Notes: generated from the sequence alone by a model not told the origin. A stretch of 38,088 bases of DNA from UBA724 sp964229545 (GCA_964229545.1 CAXRDP010000018.1:1-38088), one strand, 5' to 3'; positions 1 to 9,348 are shown, counted from the stretch's first letter. Program-made: numbers and translations.

Positions 1-1
1 T

Positions 2-2431
2 CTTCAAGACCAAAGCGCAACTACCATAGAATCCGTAAATACAGCAAACACCTCATACCTGTTTGACTTGCTGCCCGCTGGAACATATAGCGTAACTGTC
101 ACAGATGCTAACAACGCTGAAAAAAACATAAACAATATCATCATCACACAACCCAGTAGTGAGTTAACAGCTACTGCTACAACTTCTCTGTATAGCGGTC
201 CTAATGGCGAATTTCAAATAAGTTGTTTTGGAAATAACGACGGTACTATTGAGGTAACAATTTCGGGTGGGTATCCACTGTTTGATATTTCAGGTGAACC
301 CTATTACAACTTCGAGTTAGCTGACAATAATGGAATGTTGATTTCGTCGGGGCAAGGAAACAATGTAATTTTCTCAAATTTAGCCGCTGGCACATACCAG
401 TTTATGGTTGTAGATGCGACGGGGGTTTGTACTCTTATTGAAAATTATACCTTGGATGAACCAGACGAATTGATTATCAATACCCTAGCATCAAATGACG
501 TACAATGTTTCGAAAATGGTGATGGGGCGATTGACATTGAAGTGTATGGAGGGCTCGGAAATTATAAGTACAGCTGGACAAAAGACACTTTACCCTTATC
601 AACCTCAGAGGACATATCTAATTTAGGACCAGGAGAATATGTGATTTTGGTTGAGGATTTGGGTGCTAATTTCTGCTTTGTATCAGAAGTATACACAATA
701 GAAGAACCTGATCTTCTGGAAGTAAGTTTGGTAAACAAGGATGATGTGTTGTGTCATGGAATGAGCACTGGAATGATAGACGTAGCGGTAGTTGGCGGGG
801 TGCAAATTTCATCCTCTGCACCATACACTTTTGTGTGGACAAATGATTTGGGGGCGACTTACTCTAGTGAAGACTTGAGTGCTGTGCCAGCAGGAATTTA
901 CAATTTAGTTGTTAGTGACGCCAATGGCTGTACAGACAGTCTTGAAGTTGAAATTCTTCAACCACCTTTGGTAGAACTCAACTCAATAAAAACTGATATC
1001 AGTTGTTATGGATACAATGACGGTGCCATCTCTATAAATCCCGTGGGAGGGGTAGAGCCTTACAATGTCACATGGAGTGATTTAGGAAATGGATATAATC
1101 GAACCAATTTAGAACCAGGGCTTTATACTGTTTCATTAATTGATGCAAATAATTGTCTAATTGAAGAAACTTTTGAAATTATAGAGGCCCCAGAGTTTAG
1201 TATTTCATCTACTCAAACTGATATAAGTTGTTTTGGGAACGGCGATGGATCTATAGCATTGACAATAACAGGTGGAGTAACACCTCTACAAATTTCTTGG
1301 GCCGATGATCCATCAGCAGGGCTGACAAGAAACAATCTTCAAGCTGGAAATTATGACGTTTTGGTAACTGATGGAGAAGGCTGTGTTCAAACTGCATCAT
1401 TTGTTATCAACGAGCCCGATGAAATTGTTTTAGATGCAATTATTACAGACGCGACAGATTGTACTGATCCAAATAGTGGTGCCATAGATCTGTTGGTGAG
1501 TGGAGGCACACAACCCTTTACATATTTGTGGAGTAATGGAGATACCACACAAGATTTGACGGACATTACAAGTAACAATTACAGTGTCACAGTAACAGAC
1601 GCAGAAGGGTGTACAGCTACAGCGACTTTTGAGGTGTGGCGACAAGACCCTATTCAAATAGATGTAGTTAGTGAGGTGATTGTAAATTGTAACCTTAAAG
1701 ATGTTTCTCAAAAAAATACACTTACGATTTCTGGCGGTTTCCCCCCTTATATGATTGACTGGTCCTATGGAAATGTTTCTGCTTCGGAACCTAATGTAAT
1801 GGATACTGGCATCAACGGTACTGCCATCGCAGAGGTAACCGACAGTAATGGATGTACTAGTACCTTAAACATTTCAATTGATTTATTTGCCCTTGGAACA
1901 CCCAACTTTTCTATGGATTCAAGTTATTTTTCTGATTATGGAATCTGGGCAGTAGACGACCCTATATCCTTCACAGATTTTTCAACCGGCGATTATGTAA
2001 GATTTGTTTGGGATTTTGGAGACGGAAACTTTAGCAACGAACAAAATCCGATTCACTCTTACACTCAAGAAGGTACTTATCAAATTACTCAAACTGTCTT
2101 TTATCATTATGGTTGTAGTTATCAGCAAAGCTATACCATCCAAGTTGGAAAAGGATATGACATTGAAGTGCCCAATGCATTTACACCTAATAATGATGGT
2201 GTAAATGATACTTTCAGACCTGTCTACATAGGTATGACTCAAGTGATTTTGAAGATTTTTGACACATGGGGCAGCATGTTGTATTACAACGAAAATGACC
2301 CCGTAGATGGTTGGGATGGTACTATTAATGGTAAGGAAGCTGAAAATGGAAATTATATTTTTCAAATTCAAGCAACCACCAGAAATGGTAAAAATCTAAC
2401 CCTAAATGGACCCTTTACACTAATACGATGA
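2..2431 (+). CDS. SprB-repeat adhesin with gliding-motility/T9SS C-terminal domain (5' partial)
   Basis: The reading frame is open from the first bases of the window, so the true start lies upstream; about 809 residues are visible. The visible part is a chain of roughly 60-85-residue SprB-type repeats, each with a 'CxGxxDGxI' segment, a 'GGxxPYxxxW' segment and an 'LxAGxYxVxVxDxxGC' end. A PKD-like domain follows (DFGDG, then HSYTQEGTY). The last 90 residues are a CHU_C-type domain starting VPNAFTPNNDGVND with WDG and NGNYIF segments, the class of C-terminal signal that sends proteins through the type IX secretion system (type B sorting). It is therefore probably a large surface adhesin or gliding-associated protein. 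The stop overlaps the start of the PorP/SprF gene (ATGA), so the two are co-translated; adhesin plus PorP/SprF is a recurrent pair in Flavobacteriaceae. The ligand is unknown. Confidence 0.88.
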   Translation, partial: LQDQSATTIESVNTANTSYLFDLLPAGTYSVTVTDANNAEKNINNIIITQPSSELTATATTSLYSGPNGEFQISCFGNNDGTIEVTISGGYPLFDISGEPYYNFELADNNGMLISSGQGNNVIFSNLAAGTYQFMVVDATGVCTLIENYTLDEPDELIINTLASNDVQCFENGDGAIDIEVYGGLGNYKYSWTKDTLPLSTSEDISNLGPGEYVILVEDLGANFCFVSEVYTIEEPDLLEVSLVNKDDVLCHGMSTGMIDVAVVGGVQISSSAPYTFVWTNDLGATYSSEDLSAVPAGIYNLVVSDANGCTDSLEVEILQPPLVELNSIKTDISCYGYNDGAISINPVGGVEPYNVTWSDLGNGYNRTNLEPGLYTVSLIDANNCLIEETFEIIEAPEFSISSTQTDISCFGNGDGSIALTITGGVTPLQISWADDPSAGLTRNNLQAGNYDVLVTDGEGCVQTASFVINEPDEIVLDAIITDATDCTDPNSGAIDLLVSGGTQPFTYLWSNGDTTQDLTDITSNNYSVTVTDAEGCTATATFEVWRQDPIQIDVVSEVIVNCNLKDVSQKNTLTISGGFPPYMIDWSYGNVSASEPNVMDTGINGTAIAEVTDSNGCTSTLNISIDLFALGTPNFSMDSSYFSDYGIWAVDDPISFTDFSTGDYVRFVWDFGDGNFSNEQNPIHSYTQEGTYQITQTVFYHYGCSYQQSYTIQVGKGYDIEVPNAFTPNNDGVNDTFRPVYIGMTQVILKIFDTWGSMLYYNENDPVDGWDGTINGKEAENGNYIFQIQATTRNGKNLTLNGPFTLIR

Positions 2432-3417
2432 AAAAAACAGCTTTCATAGCATTTGTTTTTCTATCAGGATTAAAAAACTTGATGGGTCAAGATCCCATTT
2501 TTACTCAATTTTACAATGTTCCGGAACAGATGAACCCGTCTTTCACAGCTGTGAATGGAACCACAAAAGTGAGTCTTGCTCATAGAACTCAATGGGCTGG
2601 GCTGAACTATAGTCTGTCAACCCAATTTGCAAACTTTAACTCTTATGTGGATGATATCAAGAGTGGATTTGGCCTTACTTTACTTAACAATTTGGAAACT
2701 ACAACACGCTACAGGTTTACTCAAGCAACTCTCAACTATGCATACAGAGTACAGTTGTCCTATGATTGGTTGTTTATTCCCAGTGTAAGTTTTGGTTTTG
2801 GCAATAAAGATTATGCTTTTGATTCTTTACTCTTAGAAGATCAGATTAACATCATTAGTGGGGTAAATAATATTAATTCCATCGACCCAATATTAACTAA
2901 TAATTCAATTCAATTTTTCGACTTTTCTGCCGGAGGTTTGGTGATGAATGATGTGTTTTGGGTGGGTCTTAGCTTAAAACATCTGAATCGCCCAAATATA
3001 TCCTTTGTGAATAATAAAAACATTTCATTAGACCCTTTTATTAGTTTCCACACTGGATTCAAATTTGATATGAACCACCTAAACTACCATTGGACAGACT
3101 CCTATTTGTTCTTGATGGCAAATTTCATGAATCAAGGCCCTTACAATCGGTTCGATATTGGTGCAGAAATTGAAACAAACGGATTCACTTTTGGCGCCAT
3201 TTTATCTACCTCTCCATCAAAAAACGACAACAACGCACATTTTTTGAATTCTATAAACTTAACTACAGGATGGGTATGGGATGATTTTAAAATTGGATAC
3301 TCGTATGACATCAACACAAGCTCCCTAAGCAATACAAATGGGATCCATGAAATCACATTGACTTATACATTCTATTCGCTCTTTAACGGAGATGTAGGGT
3401 GCTGGAGGTGTAAATAG
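2428..3417 (+). CDS. PorP/SprF family type IX secretion membrane protein
   Basis: The product has 329 residues, a usual length for PorP/SprF proteins. It opens with a signal peptide (MKKTAFIAFVFLSGLKNLMGQ) followed by the family's DPIFTQFYNVPEQMNPSFTA segment. The rest is rich in alternating aromatic beta-strands, as expected for an outer-membrane barrel. PorP/SprF proteins are thought to help a specific CHU_C-tailed partner attach or cross the outer membrane. The ATG overlaps the stop of the upstream adhesin gene by 4 bases, so the adhesin is the likely partner (inference). No promoter is visible between the two genes. A terminator-like stem just downstream reads on the opposite strand and belongs to the tRNA gene. 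Confidence 0.88.
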   Translation: MKKTAFIAFVFLSGLKNLMGQDPIFTQFYNVPEQMNPSFTAVNGTTKVSLAHRTQWAGLNYSLSTQFANFNSYVDDIKSGFGLTLLNNLETTTRYRFTQATLNYAYRVQLSYDWLFIPSVSFGFGNKDYAFDSLLLEDQINIISGVNNINSIDPILTNNSIQFFDFSAGGLVMNDVFWVGLSLKHLNRPNISFVNNKNISLDPFISFHTGFKFDMNHLNYHWTDSYLFLMANFMNQGPYNRFDIGAEIETNGFTFGAILSTSPSKNDNNAHFLNSINLTTGWVWDDFKIGYSYDINTSSLSNTNGIHEITLTYTFYSLFNGDVGCWRCK

Positions 3418-3433
3418 AGATTTGTGTCTAAAC

Positions 3434-3461
3434 AAAAAAAGCCCTCCGTTTTCAGGAAAGC
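3434..3461 (-). terminator. Intrinsic terminator of tRNA-Asp
   Basis: On the minus strand a 7-bp stem (3455-3461 with 3441-3447, two G-U pairs) closes a 7-base loop and is followed by seven T (3434-3440). It lies 86 bases past the tRNA-Asp 3' end. The tract is correctly placed only for minus-strand transcription. Confidence 0.65.
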
Positions 3462-3546
3462 CTTTCATTGGTTCGTCTACGAACCTCTTGCCACAAGGGC
3501 AAGCAACACAACATTTTTAATATCTAAAACACCTAAGGGTGCTTTG

Positions 3547-3620
3547 CGGTCTGGACGGGACTCGAACCCGCGACCCCATGCGTGACAGGCATGTATTCTA
3601 ACCAACTGAACTACCAGACC
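3547..3620 (-). tRNA. tRNA-Asp (GTC)
   Basis: A complete 74-base cloverleaf can be folded by eye. The acceptor stem is GGTCTGG/CCAGACC with discriminator G, as expected for Asp. The D-arm contains AGTTGGTTA, the anticodon stem is CATGC/GCATG around loop CTGTCAC (anticodon GTC), and the T-loop is TTCGAGT. The 3' CCA is not encoded. It stands alone between the PorP/SprF gene and trxA with its own promoter and terminator. Confidence 0.96.
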
Positions 3621-3634
3621 GGGTCGTGCGGCTG

Positions 3635-3665
3635 CAAATATACACCGCATTTTTTATTCCACAAA
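3635..3665 (-). promoter_or_regulatory. Bacteroidota-type promoter of tRNA-Asp
   Basis: On the minus strand TTTG (3662-3665), a 19-base spacer and TATATTTG (3635-3642) fit the Bacteroidota sigma-ABfr consensus TTTG-N19-TAnnTTTG exactly. The -7 box ends 15 bases before the first base of the mature tRNA, leaving room for a short 5' leader. Confidence 0.7.
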
Positions 3666-3687
3666 CAACAAAAACAGGGTCTGTCGC

Positions 3688-4005
3688 TTACAACAAGGCA
3701 TCGATTGCCTCGGCATAGACTTGCTTGGGAGACACACCTACTTTGCGGTCTACCAATTCACCGCCCTTAAAGACCAATACGGTGGGTATGTTGCGCACCC
3801 CGTATTTGGCGGCAAACTCTTGGTGGGCATCTACATCGACTTTGCCTACTACGGCTTTGCCTTCGTATTCGTTACTTAGTTCATCTATAATAGGGCCTAC
3901 CATACGGCAAGGACCACACCAAGCCGCCCAAAAATCAACCAAAACGGGTTTGTCGGATTGCAATACTACTTGCTCAAAACTGGCATCTGTAATTTCTAAA
4001 GCCAT
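3688..4005 (-). CDS. trxA: Thioredoxin
   Basis: A 105-residue single-domain cytoplasmic thioredoxin of normal length. The redox motif WCGPC is at residues 29-33, preceded by PVLVDFWAA, and the cis-proline loop is in RNIPTVLVF. There is no signal peptide. It reduces disulfides in cytoplasmic proteins using thioredoxin reductase. It lies 101 bases downstream of dnaE on the same strand. A TATTTTTG sequence at 4027-4034 resembles a -7 box but has no TTG at the right distance, so a private promoter is possible but not certain. Confidence 0.96.
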   Translation of the reverse strand: MALEITDASFEQVVLQSDKPVLVDFWAAWCGPCRMVGPIIDELSNEYEGKAVVGKVDVDAHQEFAAKYGVRNIPTVLVFKGGELVDRKVGVSPKQVYAEAIDALL

Positions 4006-4106
4006 AATTCAAATTTAAATAGACCACAAAAATAGGGTTTTTATTTGGGGAATCTACTGCAATAACATTGCCAAAAATTATGAGTAAATAGGCAATGCAA
4101 ATCGCT

Positions 4107-7100
4107 TTAGTTCAACTTAAAGTGAATGTGCTTTTCCTCGAGTGCTTGTAGCAACTCCGTGCTGATATGAACTTTCTTTTTTCGGCTGTGCATCAACAGT
4201 TTGATTTGGCTGTCCACTTCATAAAAGGCCATGTCGAGGTTGTGTTTGCCTTTATGGGTTTGCACAGTTTTCTTAAGCCAACGAAGTTGGTCGGCATCCA
4301 TGGCCTTGAGGTCGAGCTTTAGGGTGAGTTTTTTTGCATAGGACTCCAAAGTGTCTTGCAACTGGCTAAAAGCGTTGAACTGTAGCCTAGGATCGCCTTG
4401 TTTTCCGGTTTCTCTATGGGTCCATCCAGGGCGTACAAAGGCTTTGATGTGTACAAAATTATTGGTCACCAAATGGTGGCGAAACTTGAGGTATTCTTCC
4501 CCAAAAATCTTAAACTCAAAAGCATCGTCATAATCCTCAAGGGTAAAAATAGCCCACCCTTTGCCATTTCTAGACACCCGATGATCTACCTCACCCACGA
4601 TACCTCCAAAGGCAAGTTCTTTGTTGACCAAAGAAGTAAGCTCTGAGAAAGCACCTACTTTGGCATTGCAAAAATGACGCATGGCATACTTAAAATCATC
4701 CAGAGGGTGCCCCGACAAGTAGATGCCCACCACTTCTTTTTCTTGTTTGAGTTCGTGTAGGCTCGCCCAAGGTGCGCATTCTGGGAGTTCGGGTTCAGCC
4801 AATCCGGCGTCGCTACTCCCTCCAAACAAACTGACTTGAGCAGCATTTTCATGGTCTTGATAAGTAGCTCCATAACGGATGGCTTTTTCCAAAAAAGCAA
4901 CGCCATCACCATTGTCATGAAAATACTGTGCCCTATGGGCAGTTCCCAAGTTGTCCAAACCTCCTGCCAAGACCAAGCTCTCAAAAGTTTTTTTGTTGGC
5001 CGCACGCAAATCGACCCGTTTGGTCAGGTCAAATACAGAGGCATAGGGCTTGTCTTTGCGAGACGCCACTATGCTGTCAACCGCGCTTTGCCCCACCCCT
5101 TTGACAGCACCCATCCCAAAGCGGATGGCATTTTGATCGTTCACGGTAAACTTGTAAAAAGACTCATTCACATCGGGGCCCAACACCGAAATGCCCATCC
5201 GGCGGCATTCTTCCATAAAGAAGCTCACTTGCTTGATATCGTTCATGTTGTTGGACAACACAGCCGCCATATATTCTGAGGGGTAGTTGGCTTTTAAATA
5301 GGCGGTTTGGTACGCAATCCATGCATAGCAAGTCGAATGCGATTTGTTAAAAGCATAAGACGCAAAGGCTTCCCAGTCTTTCCATATTTTTTCTAAAATC
5401 TCAGCATCATGGCCGCGCTCTTGCCCGCCCGCTATAAATTTGGGTTTAAGCTCCTCCAAAAGGGCAAAAATCTTTTTTCCCATGGCCTTGCGCAACACAT
5501 CGGCCTCGCCTTTGGTAAACCCTGCCAACGCCTGAGATAACAACATCACTTGCTCTTGATAAACGGTAATTCCATAGGTCTGCTTGAGGTATTGCTCCAT
5601 CTCGGGTAGGTCGTAGCTAATCTCCTCTTCTCCATTTTTACGACGCACAAAACTTGGGATATATTCCAAAGGACCGGGACGATACAGGGCGTTCATGGCG
5701 ATCAGGTCTTCAAAATGTGTGGGCTTGAGTTCACGCAAATATTTTTGCATCCCCGCACTTTCATATTGAAAAATGCCCACGGTTTCTCCTCTTTGAAACA
5801 ATTCAAAAGTGGGAGCATCGTCCAAAGGAAACGCATCAGGGTCAAGGTCGGTGTTGTGGCGGTATTTTACCAATTTGACCGTGTCCTTAATAAGGGTGAG
5901 GGTTTTGAGCCCTAAAAAATCCATCTTTAGCAGGCCTGCGCTTTCCACAACCGCATTATCAAACTGAGTGACATACAAATCCGAATCTTTGGCCGTAGCT
6001 ATGGGCACCAAATTACTGATGTCTTCGGGAGTAATAATCACCCCACAGGCATGAATCCCTGTATTGCGCAGAGAGCCTTCTAACACTTGGGCTTGGGTAA
6101 GGGTTTGTGCCTCCAAATCATCTCCCGATGCAATGCCTTTGAGCTCTTGAACACGGGCAAACTCATCCGAACGCAAATCGTCTTTGAGCTTGGACTCATC
6201 TTGCCCAAAAATGGTGTTGAGTTTGATATTGGGAATCAGTTTGGCCAAACGGTCTGCATCGGCCAAGGGCAAGTCTAACACACGCGCCGTGTCTCGTACA
6301 GACGACTTGGCAGCCATGGTGCCATAAGTGACAATTTGCGCCACTTGTTCTGCGCCGTATTTTTCTATGACATAACTCATCACCTTTGAGCGTCCCTCGT
6401 CATCAAAATCGATGTCTATATCGGGTAAGCTCACACGATCCGGATTCAAAAAACGCTCAAAAAGCAAGTCGTATTTGATCGGATCAATATTGGTGATTTT
6501 CAGACAATAGGCTACCACTGAGCCGGCAGCAGACCCACGACCAGGCCCCACCGAAACCCCCATCGAACGGGCTGCGGCGATTAGGTCTTGAACTATCAAA
6601 AAATAGCCGGGATAGCCTGTGTTTTCAATAACAGAAAGCTCAAAATCAATACGTTCCTGAATTTCTTCACTAGGCTCGCCATAACGTTCTTTGGCACCTG
6701 CCAGAGTAAGGTTTCTCAGATAGGCGTTTTCGCCTCGTTTACCTCCATCAACAGCGTCGGCTTCATCTACAAAAGATTCTGGAATGGCAAACTTGGGCAA
6801 CAACACATCGCGTGCCAAATCAAAGGCTTCAATTTTGTCCACAATCTCGATAGTCGTTTGTAGCGCTTCGGGCAAGTCAGCAAAAAGTGCATTCATCTCT
6901 GCAGCCGACTTAAAATAGTATTCCTGATTGGGTAAACCATAGCGGAACCCCCTACCCCTACCAATGGGCGTGGATTGTTTTTCCCCGTCTTTAACACACA
7001 GCAAAATGTCGTGCGCGTTAGCCTCCTCTTTGGTCAAATAATAACAACTGTTGGTCGCCACCAACTTGACGTCGTGTTTTTGGGCCAAGGCTACCAAAGC

Positions 7101-8411
7101 CGTATTGACCCGCGTTTCGTCTTCTTGTTGGTGACGCATCAACTCAATATACAAGTCTTCACCAAAATGTTCTTTCCACCACAACAAGGCTTCCTCACCT
7201 TGTTGGGCGCCAGTGTTGAGCAGCTTGTGAGGCACCTCACCATAAAGGTTTCCGGTGAGTACAATAAGGTCTTTTTTATACGCTAAAATTTGTTCGCGAT
7301 CTACACGAGGCACATAATAGAAACCTTCGGTGTAGGCCAAAGAAGATAGTTTGGCTAGGTTGTGATAACCGTCTTTGTTTTTGGCGAGGAATACCATTTG
7401 ATAACCATCGTCGCGTCGGGTGCGGTCTTTGTGATCGTCACATACGTTTAGGGTAACGCCAATAATGGGTTTGAGCGGGGTTTGAGAATCCTCTTTGTTG
7501 GCGTTGAAGGCTTTGACTGCTTTTACAAAATGAAATGCCCCCATCAAATTGCCTATATCAGTGATGGCAACGGCCGGCATTTGCATAGCGCCCGCCTGAT
7601 TGACAAGTTTTTGAATGGAAATGGTGGATTGGAGGACCGAGAATTGAGTGTGGGTGTGCAAATGGCAAAAGGGAAGGTTGTTTTGTTCTGTCACAACCGT
7701 TTCTAGCTGCTTGGGTTGTTGCACTAAGGCCGAAGCAGCCTCCTTAAGACTGCGGTGTTTAAGTCCCGCTAAGGGTACAGGGCTTGTATAAACAGACTGA
7801 ACTTGGGCTATAGAATCGCTTAAGTCAGCGTCAGGCATTTGTTGGGTACGAAGAAGTTCCAGAAAAACGCGTGCTGTGGCCTCCGCATCTGCAGTTGCAT
7901 TGTGGGCTTCGCTAAAGTTCTCGGAAAAAAGGTGGGCATATAATTCAGTAAGGGTAGGCAATTTGAATTTGCCGCCTCGTCCTCCGGGAATTTCACACAA
8001 AAGGGCGGTTTCCTCCGAACAGGTATCCAAAACCTTGTGTTGCTCCAATAGGTTTTCTCGACCCAAGCGCAACAGTTCTGCACCCATGATATTGAGATCA
8101 AACTTTAGGTTGTGTCCCACCAAATAGGTGGCACTCTGAACCGCCACTACAAAGCGATCGACCACTTCGGCCAAAGGTTGGCCTTCTGCTTGCGCCAGTT
8201 TTGTAGAAATCCCATGAATTTTTTCGGATTCGTAAGGAATGTCAAACCCATCGGGTTGGATCAGAAAATCATCATGTGACAAAAGTACCCCGTTTGCATC
8301 ATGCAGTTGCCAAGCGATCTGAATACATCGAGGCCAATTGTCGCTGTCGGACAAAGGGGCGTTCCAGTTTCTTGGCAAACCTGTGGTTTCTGTATCAAAA
8401 ATCAAAAACAT
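4107..8411 (-). CDS. dnaE: DNA polymerase III alpha subunit with fused N-terminal proofreading exonuclease
   Basis: The 1434-residue product is the replicative polymerase. Residues 1-190 form a DnaQ-like DEDDh exonuclease: FDTETTGL (Exo I), HNLKFDLN (Exo II) and HNATADAEAT (Exo III). A PHP domain starts near residue 248 (HLHTHTQFSVL). The polymerase core carries GPGRGSAAGS and the catalytic acidic motif PDIDIDFDDEGR, then LYRPGPLEYIPSF. Helix-hairpin-helix and OB-fold regions follow near the C-terminus. I place the start at the ATG at 8411 (MFLIFDTETTGL); an upstream in-frame TTG at 8423 would add only four residues ahead of the first exonuclease strand. The exonuclease fusion occurs in other flavobacterial DnaE proteins (recalled, not checked). 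The gene is divergent from rpsP. Confidence 0.95.
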   Translation of the reverse strand: MFLIFDTETTGLPRNWNAPLSDSDNWPRCIQIAWQLHDANGVLLSHDDFLIQPDGFDIPYESEKIHGISTKLAQAEGQPLAEVVDRFVVAVQSATYLVGHNLKFDLNIMGAELLRLGRENLLEQHKVLDTCSEETALLCEIPGGRGGKFKLPTLTELYAHLFSENFSEAHNATADAEATARVFLELLRTQQMPDADLSDSIAQVQSVYTSPVPLAGLKHRSLKEAASALVQQPKQLETVVTEQNNLPFCHLHTHTQFSVLQSTISIQKLVNQAGAMQMPAVAITDIGNLMGAFHFVKAVKAFNANKEDSQTPLKPIIGVTLNVCDDHKDRTRRDDGYQMVFLAKNKDGYHNLAKLSSLAYTEGFYYVPRVDREQILAYKKDLIVLTGNLYGEVPHKLLNTGAQQGEEALLWWKEHFGEDLYIELMRHQQEDETRVNTALVALAQKHDVKLVATNSCYYLTKEEANAHDILLCVKDGEKQSTPIGRGRGFRYGLPNQEYYFKSAAEMNALFADLPEALQTTIEIVDKIEAFDLARDVLLPKFAIPESFVDEADAVDGGKRGENAYLRNLTLAGAKERYGEPSEEIQERIDFELSVIENTGYPGYFLIVQDLIAAARSMGVSVGPGRGSAAGSVVAYCLKITNIDPIKYDLLFERFLNPDRVSLPDIDIDFDDEGRSKVMSYVIEKYGAEQVAQIVTYGTMAAKSSVRDTARVLDLPLADADRLAKLIPNIKLNTIFGQDESKLKDDLRSDEFARVQELKGIASGDDLEAQTLTQAQVLEGSLRNTGIHACGVIITPEDISNLVPIATAKDSDLYVTQFDNAVVESAGLLKMDFLGLKTLTLIKDTVKLVKYRHNTDLDPDAFPLDDAPTFELFQRGETVGIFQYESAGMQKYLRELKPTHFEDLIAMNALYRPGPLEYIPSFVRRKNGEEEISYDLPEMEQYLKQTYGITVYQEQVMLLSQALAGFTKGEADVLRKAMGKKIFALLEELKPKFIAGGQERGHDAEILEKIWKDWEAFASYAFNKSHSTCYAWIAYQTAYLKANYPSEYMAAVLSNNMNDIKQVSFFMEECRRMGISVLGPDVNESFYKFTVNDQNAIRFGMGAVKGVGQSAVDSIVASRKDKPYASVFDLTKRVDLRAANKKTFESLVLAGGLDNLGTAHRAQYFHDNGDGVAFLEKAIRYGATYQDHENAAQVSLFGGSSDAGLAEPELPECAPWASLHELKQEKEVVGIYLSGHPLDDFKYAMRHFCNAKVGAFSELTSLVNKELAFGGIVGEVDHRVSRNGKGWAIFTLEDYDDAFEFKIFGEEYLKFRHHLVTNNFVHIKAFVRPGWTHRETGKQGDPRLQFNAFSQLQDTLESYAKKLTLKLDLKAMDADQLRWLKKTVQTHKGKHNLDMAFYEVDSQIKLLMHSRKKKVHISTELLQALEEKHIHFKLN

Positions 8412-8489
8412 AATGGGGGACAAACTTTGGATTAAAAATAAAATATCTCAAGTCAATAAAGTCTCCATTATCCAAGAAGTTATCAACGC

Positions 8490-8519
8490 TTGTCTATTTA
8501 TAAAAAAAATGTACATTTG
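8490..8519 (+). promoter_or_regulatory. Bacteroidota-type promoter of rpsP-rimM
   Basis: TTG at 8490-8492, a spacer of exactly 19 bases and TACATTTG at 8512-8519 match the Bacteroidota consensus at every fixed position. The -7 box ends 46 bases before the rpsP ATG, giving an untranslated leader of about 40 bases. Confidence 0.72.
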
Positions 8520-8565
8520 CCACTCATTAATAACCAAGGTTTCGAACCTAAAAATTTAATTTGAT

Positions 8566-9348
8566 ATGCCTGTTAGAATTCGCTTACAAAGACACGGAAA
8601 AAAAGGAAAACCTTTTTATTGGATCGTCGCCGCTGACTCCCGCGCCAAAAGAGACGGTCGTTACTTAGAGAAACTAGGAACTTACAACCCAAATACCCAC
8701 CCTGCAACAGTTGCGCTTGACGTAGACAAAGCAGTTACTTGGTTACAAAACGGGGCACAACCCTCTGATACAGCTCGTAATTTGCTGTCCAACGAAGGTG
8801 TCATGCTAAAAAATCACTTGGTCAATGGTGTTCGTAAAGGTGCCTTGACTGAGGAGCAAGTTGCTGAAAAATTCGAGGCTTGGGTTCAAGAAAAAGAAGG
8901 TAAAAAAGAAGCTTTGCTAAATAGCCTTAAACAACAGGAGAATAAAGCCAAAGCGGCTGCCTTGGCCGCAGAACAAGAAGTGAGTGCCAAGCGTAAAGCT
9001 GCCGCTGAAGAAGCCCTTACCGAAGATGCAGTTACTGAAGAAGTAACTGAAGAAGTCCCAGTAGAAGTCGCTGCTGAGGAAGCCGTTAGTGAAGAGGTTG
9101 CTGAAGAAGCGCCCGCTAGTGAGGAATCCACAGAAGAGACAGCTGAAGAAGTAGTTTCTGAAGATGCGCCTGAGGAAACAGTTGCTGAAGATGCTCCAGC
9201 TGTTGAGGAGACTCCCGTAGAGGCTGCTGCTGAAGAAGCTACAGAACCTGCCGTTGAGGAAGTGTCTGAAGAGGTTTCCGAGGAAACACCCGCTGCTGAG
9301 GAAGCCACAGAGTCACCTGCTGAGGACGCCGAAAGCAAGGAATCTTAA
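8566..9348 (+). CDS. rpsP: 30S ribosomal protein S16 with long acidic C-terminal extension
   Basis: Residues 1 to about 85 are canonical S16 (MPVRIRLQRHGKKGKPFYWIVAADSR, then YLEKLGTYNP). Bacterial S16 is usually 80-100 residues; this one has 260. Residues 110-150 are charged and predicted coiled-coil (Lys/Glu/Gln/Ala). From about 150 to the end the protein is almost wholly Glu, Ala, Val, Ser, Thr and Pro in 'EEVxEEAP'-like periods, strongly acidic and probably disordered. Bacteroidota S16 proteins often carry a shorter extension, so this is an exaggerated form rather than a fusion to a known domain. The gene starts the rpsP-rimM operon; rimM begins 8 bases after the stop. In many bacteria rpsP and rimM are linked, with RimM helping 30S maturation. 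Confidence 0.95.
   Translation: MPVRIRLQRHGKKGKPFYWIVAADSRAKRDGRYLEKLGTYNPNTHPATVALDVDKAVTWLQNGAQPSDTARNLLSNEGVMLKNHLVNGVRKGALTEEQVAEKFEAWVQEKEGKKEALLNSLKQQENKAKAAALAAEQEVSAKRKAAAEEALTEDAVTEEVTEEVPVEVAAEEAVSEEVAEEAPASEESTEETAEEVVSEDAPEETVAEDAPAVEETPVEAAAEEATEPAVEEVSEEVSEETPAAEEATESPAEDAESKES

Noticed and set aside
4071..4095. Inverted repeat TTGCC/GGCAA between dnaE and trxA
   Set aside because: A 5-bp stem with a long loop and no T tract in either direction; not a convincing terminator.
4836..5279. A 147-residue plus-strand open frame inside dnaE
   Set aside because: It lies wholly opposite conserved polymerase sequence and shows no start signal or domain.
8886..9338. A 150-residue Ser/Ala/Thr-rich open frame on the minus strand opposite rpsP
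   Set aside because: It is the mirror of the GAA/GCT-rich acidic tail of S16; the composition alone keeps the frame open, and no ribosome site or homologous domain is seen.
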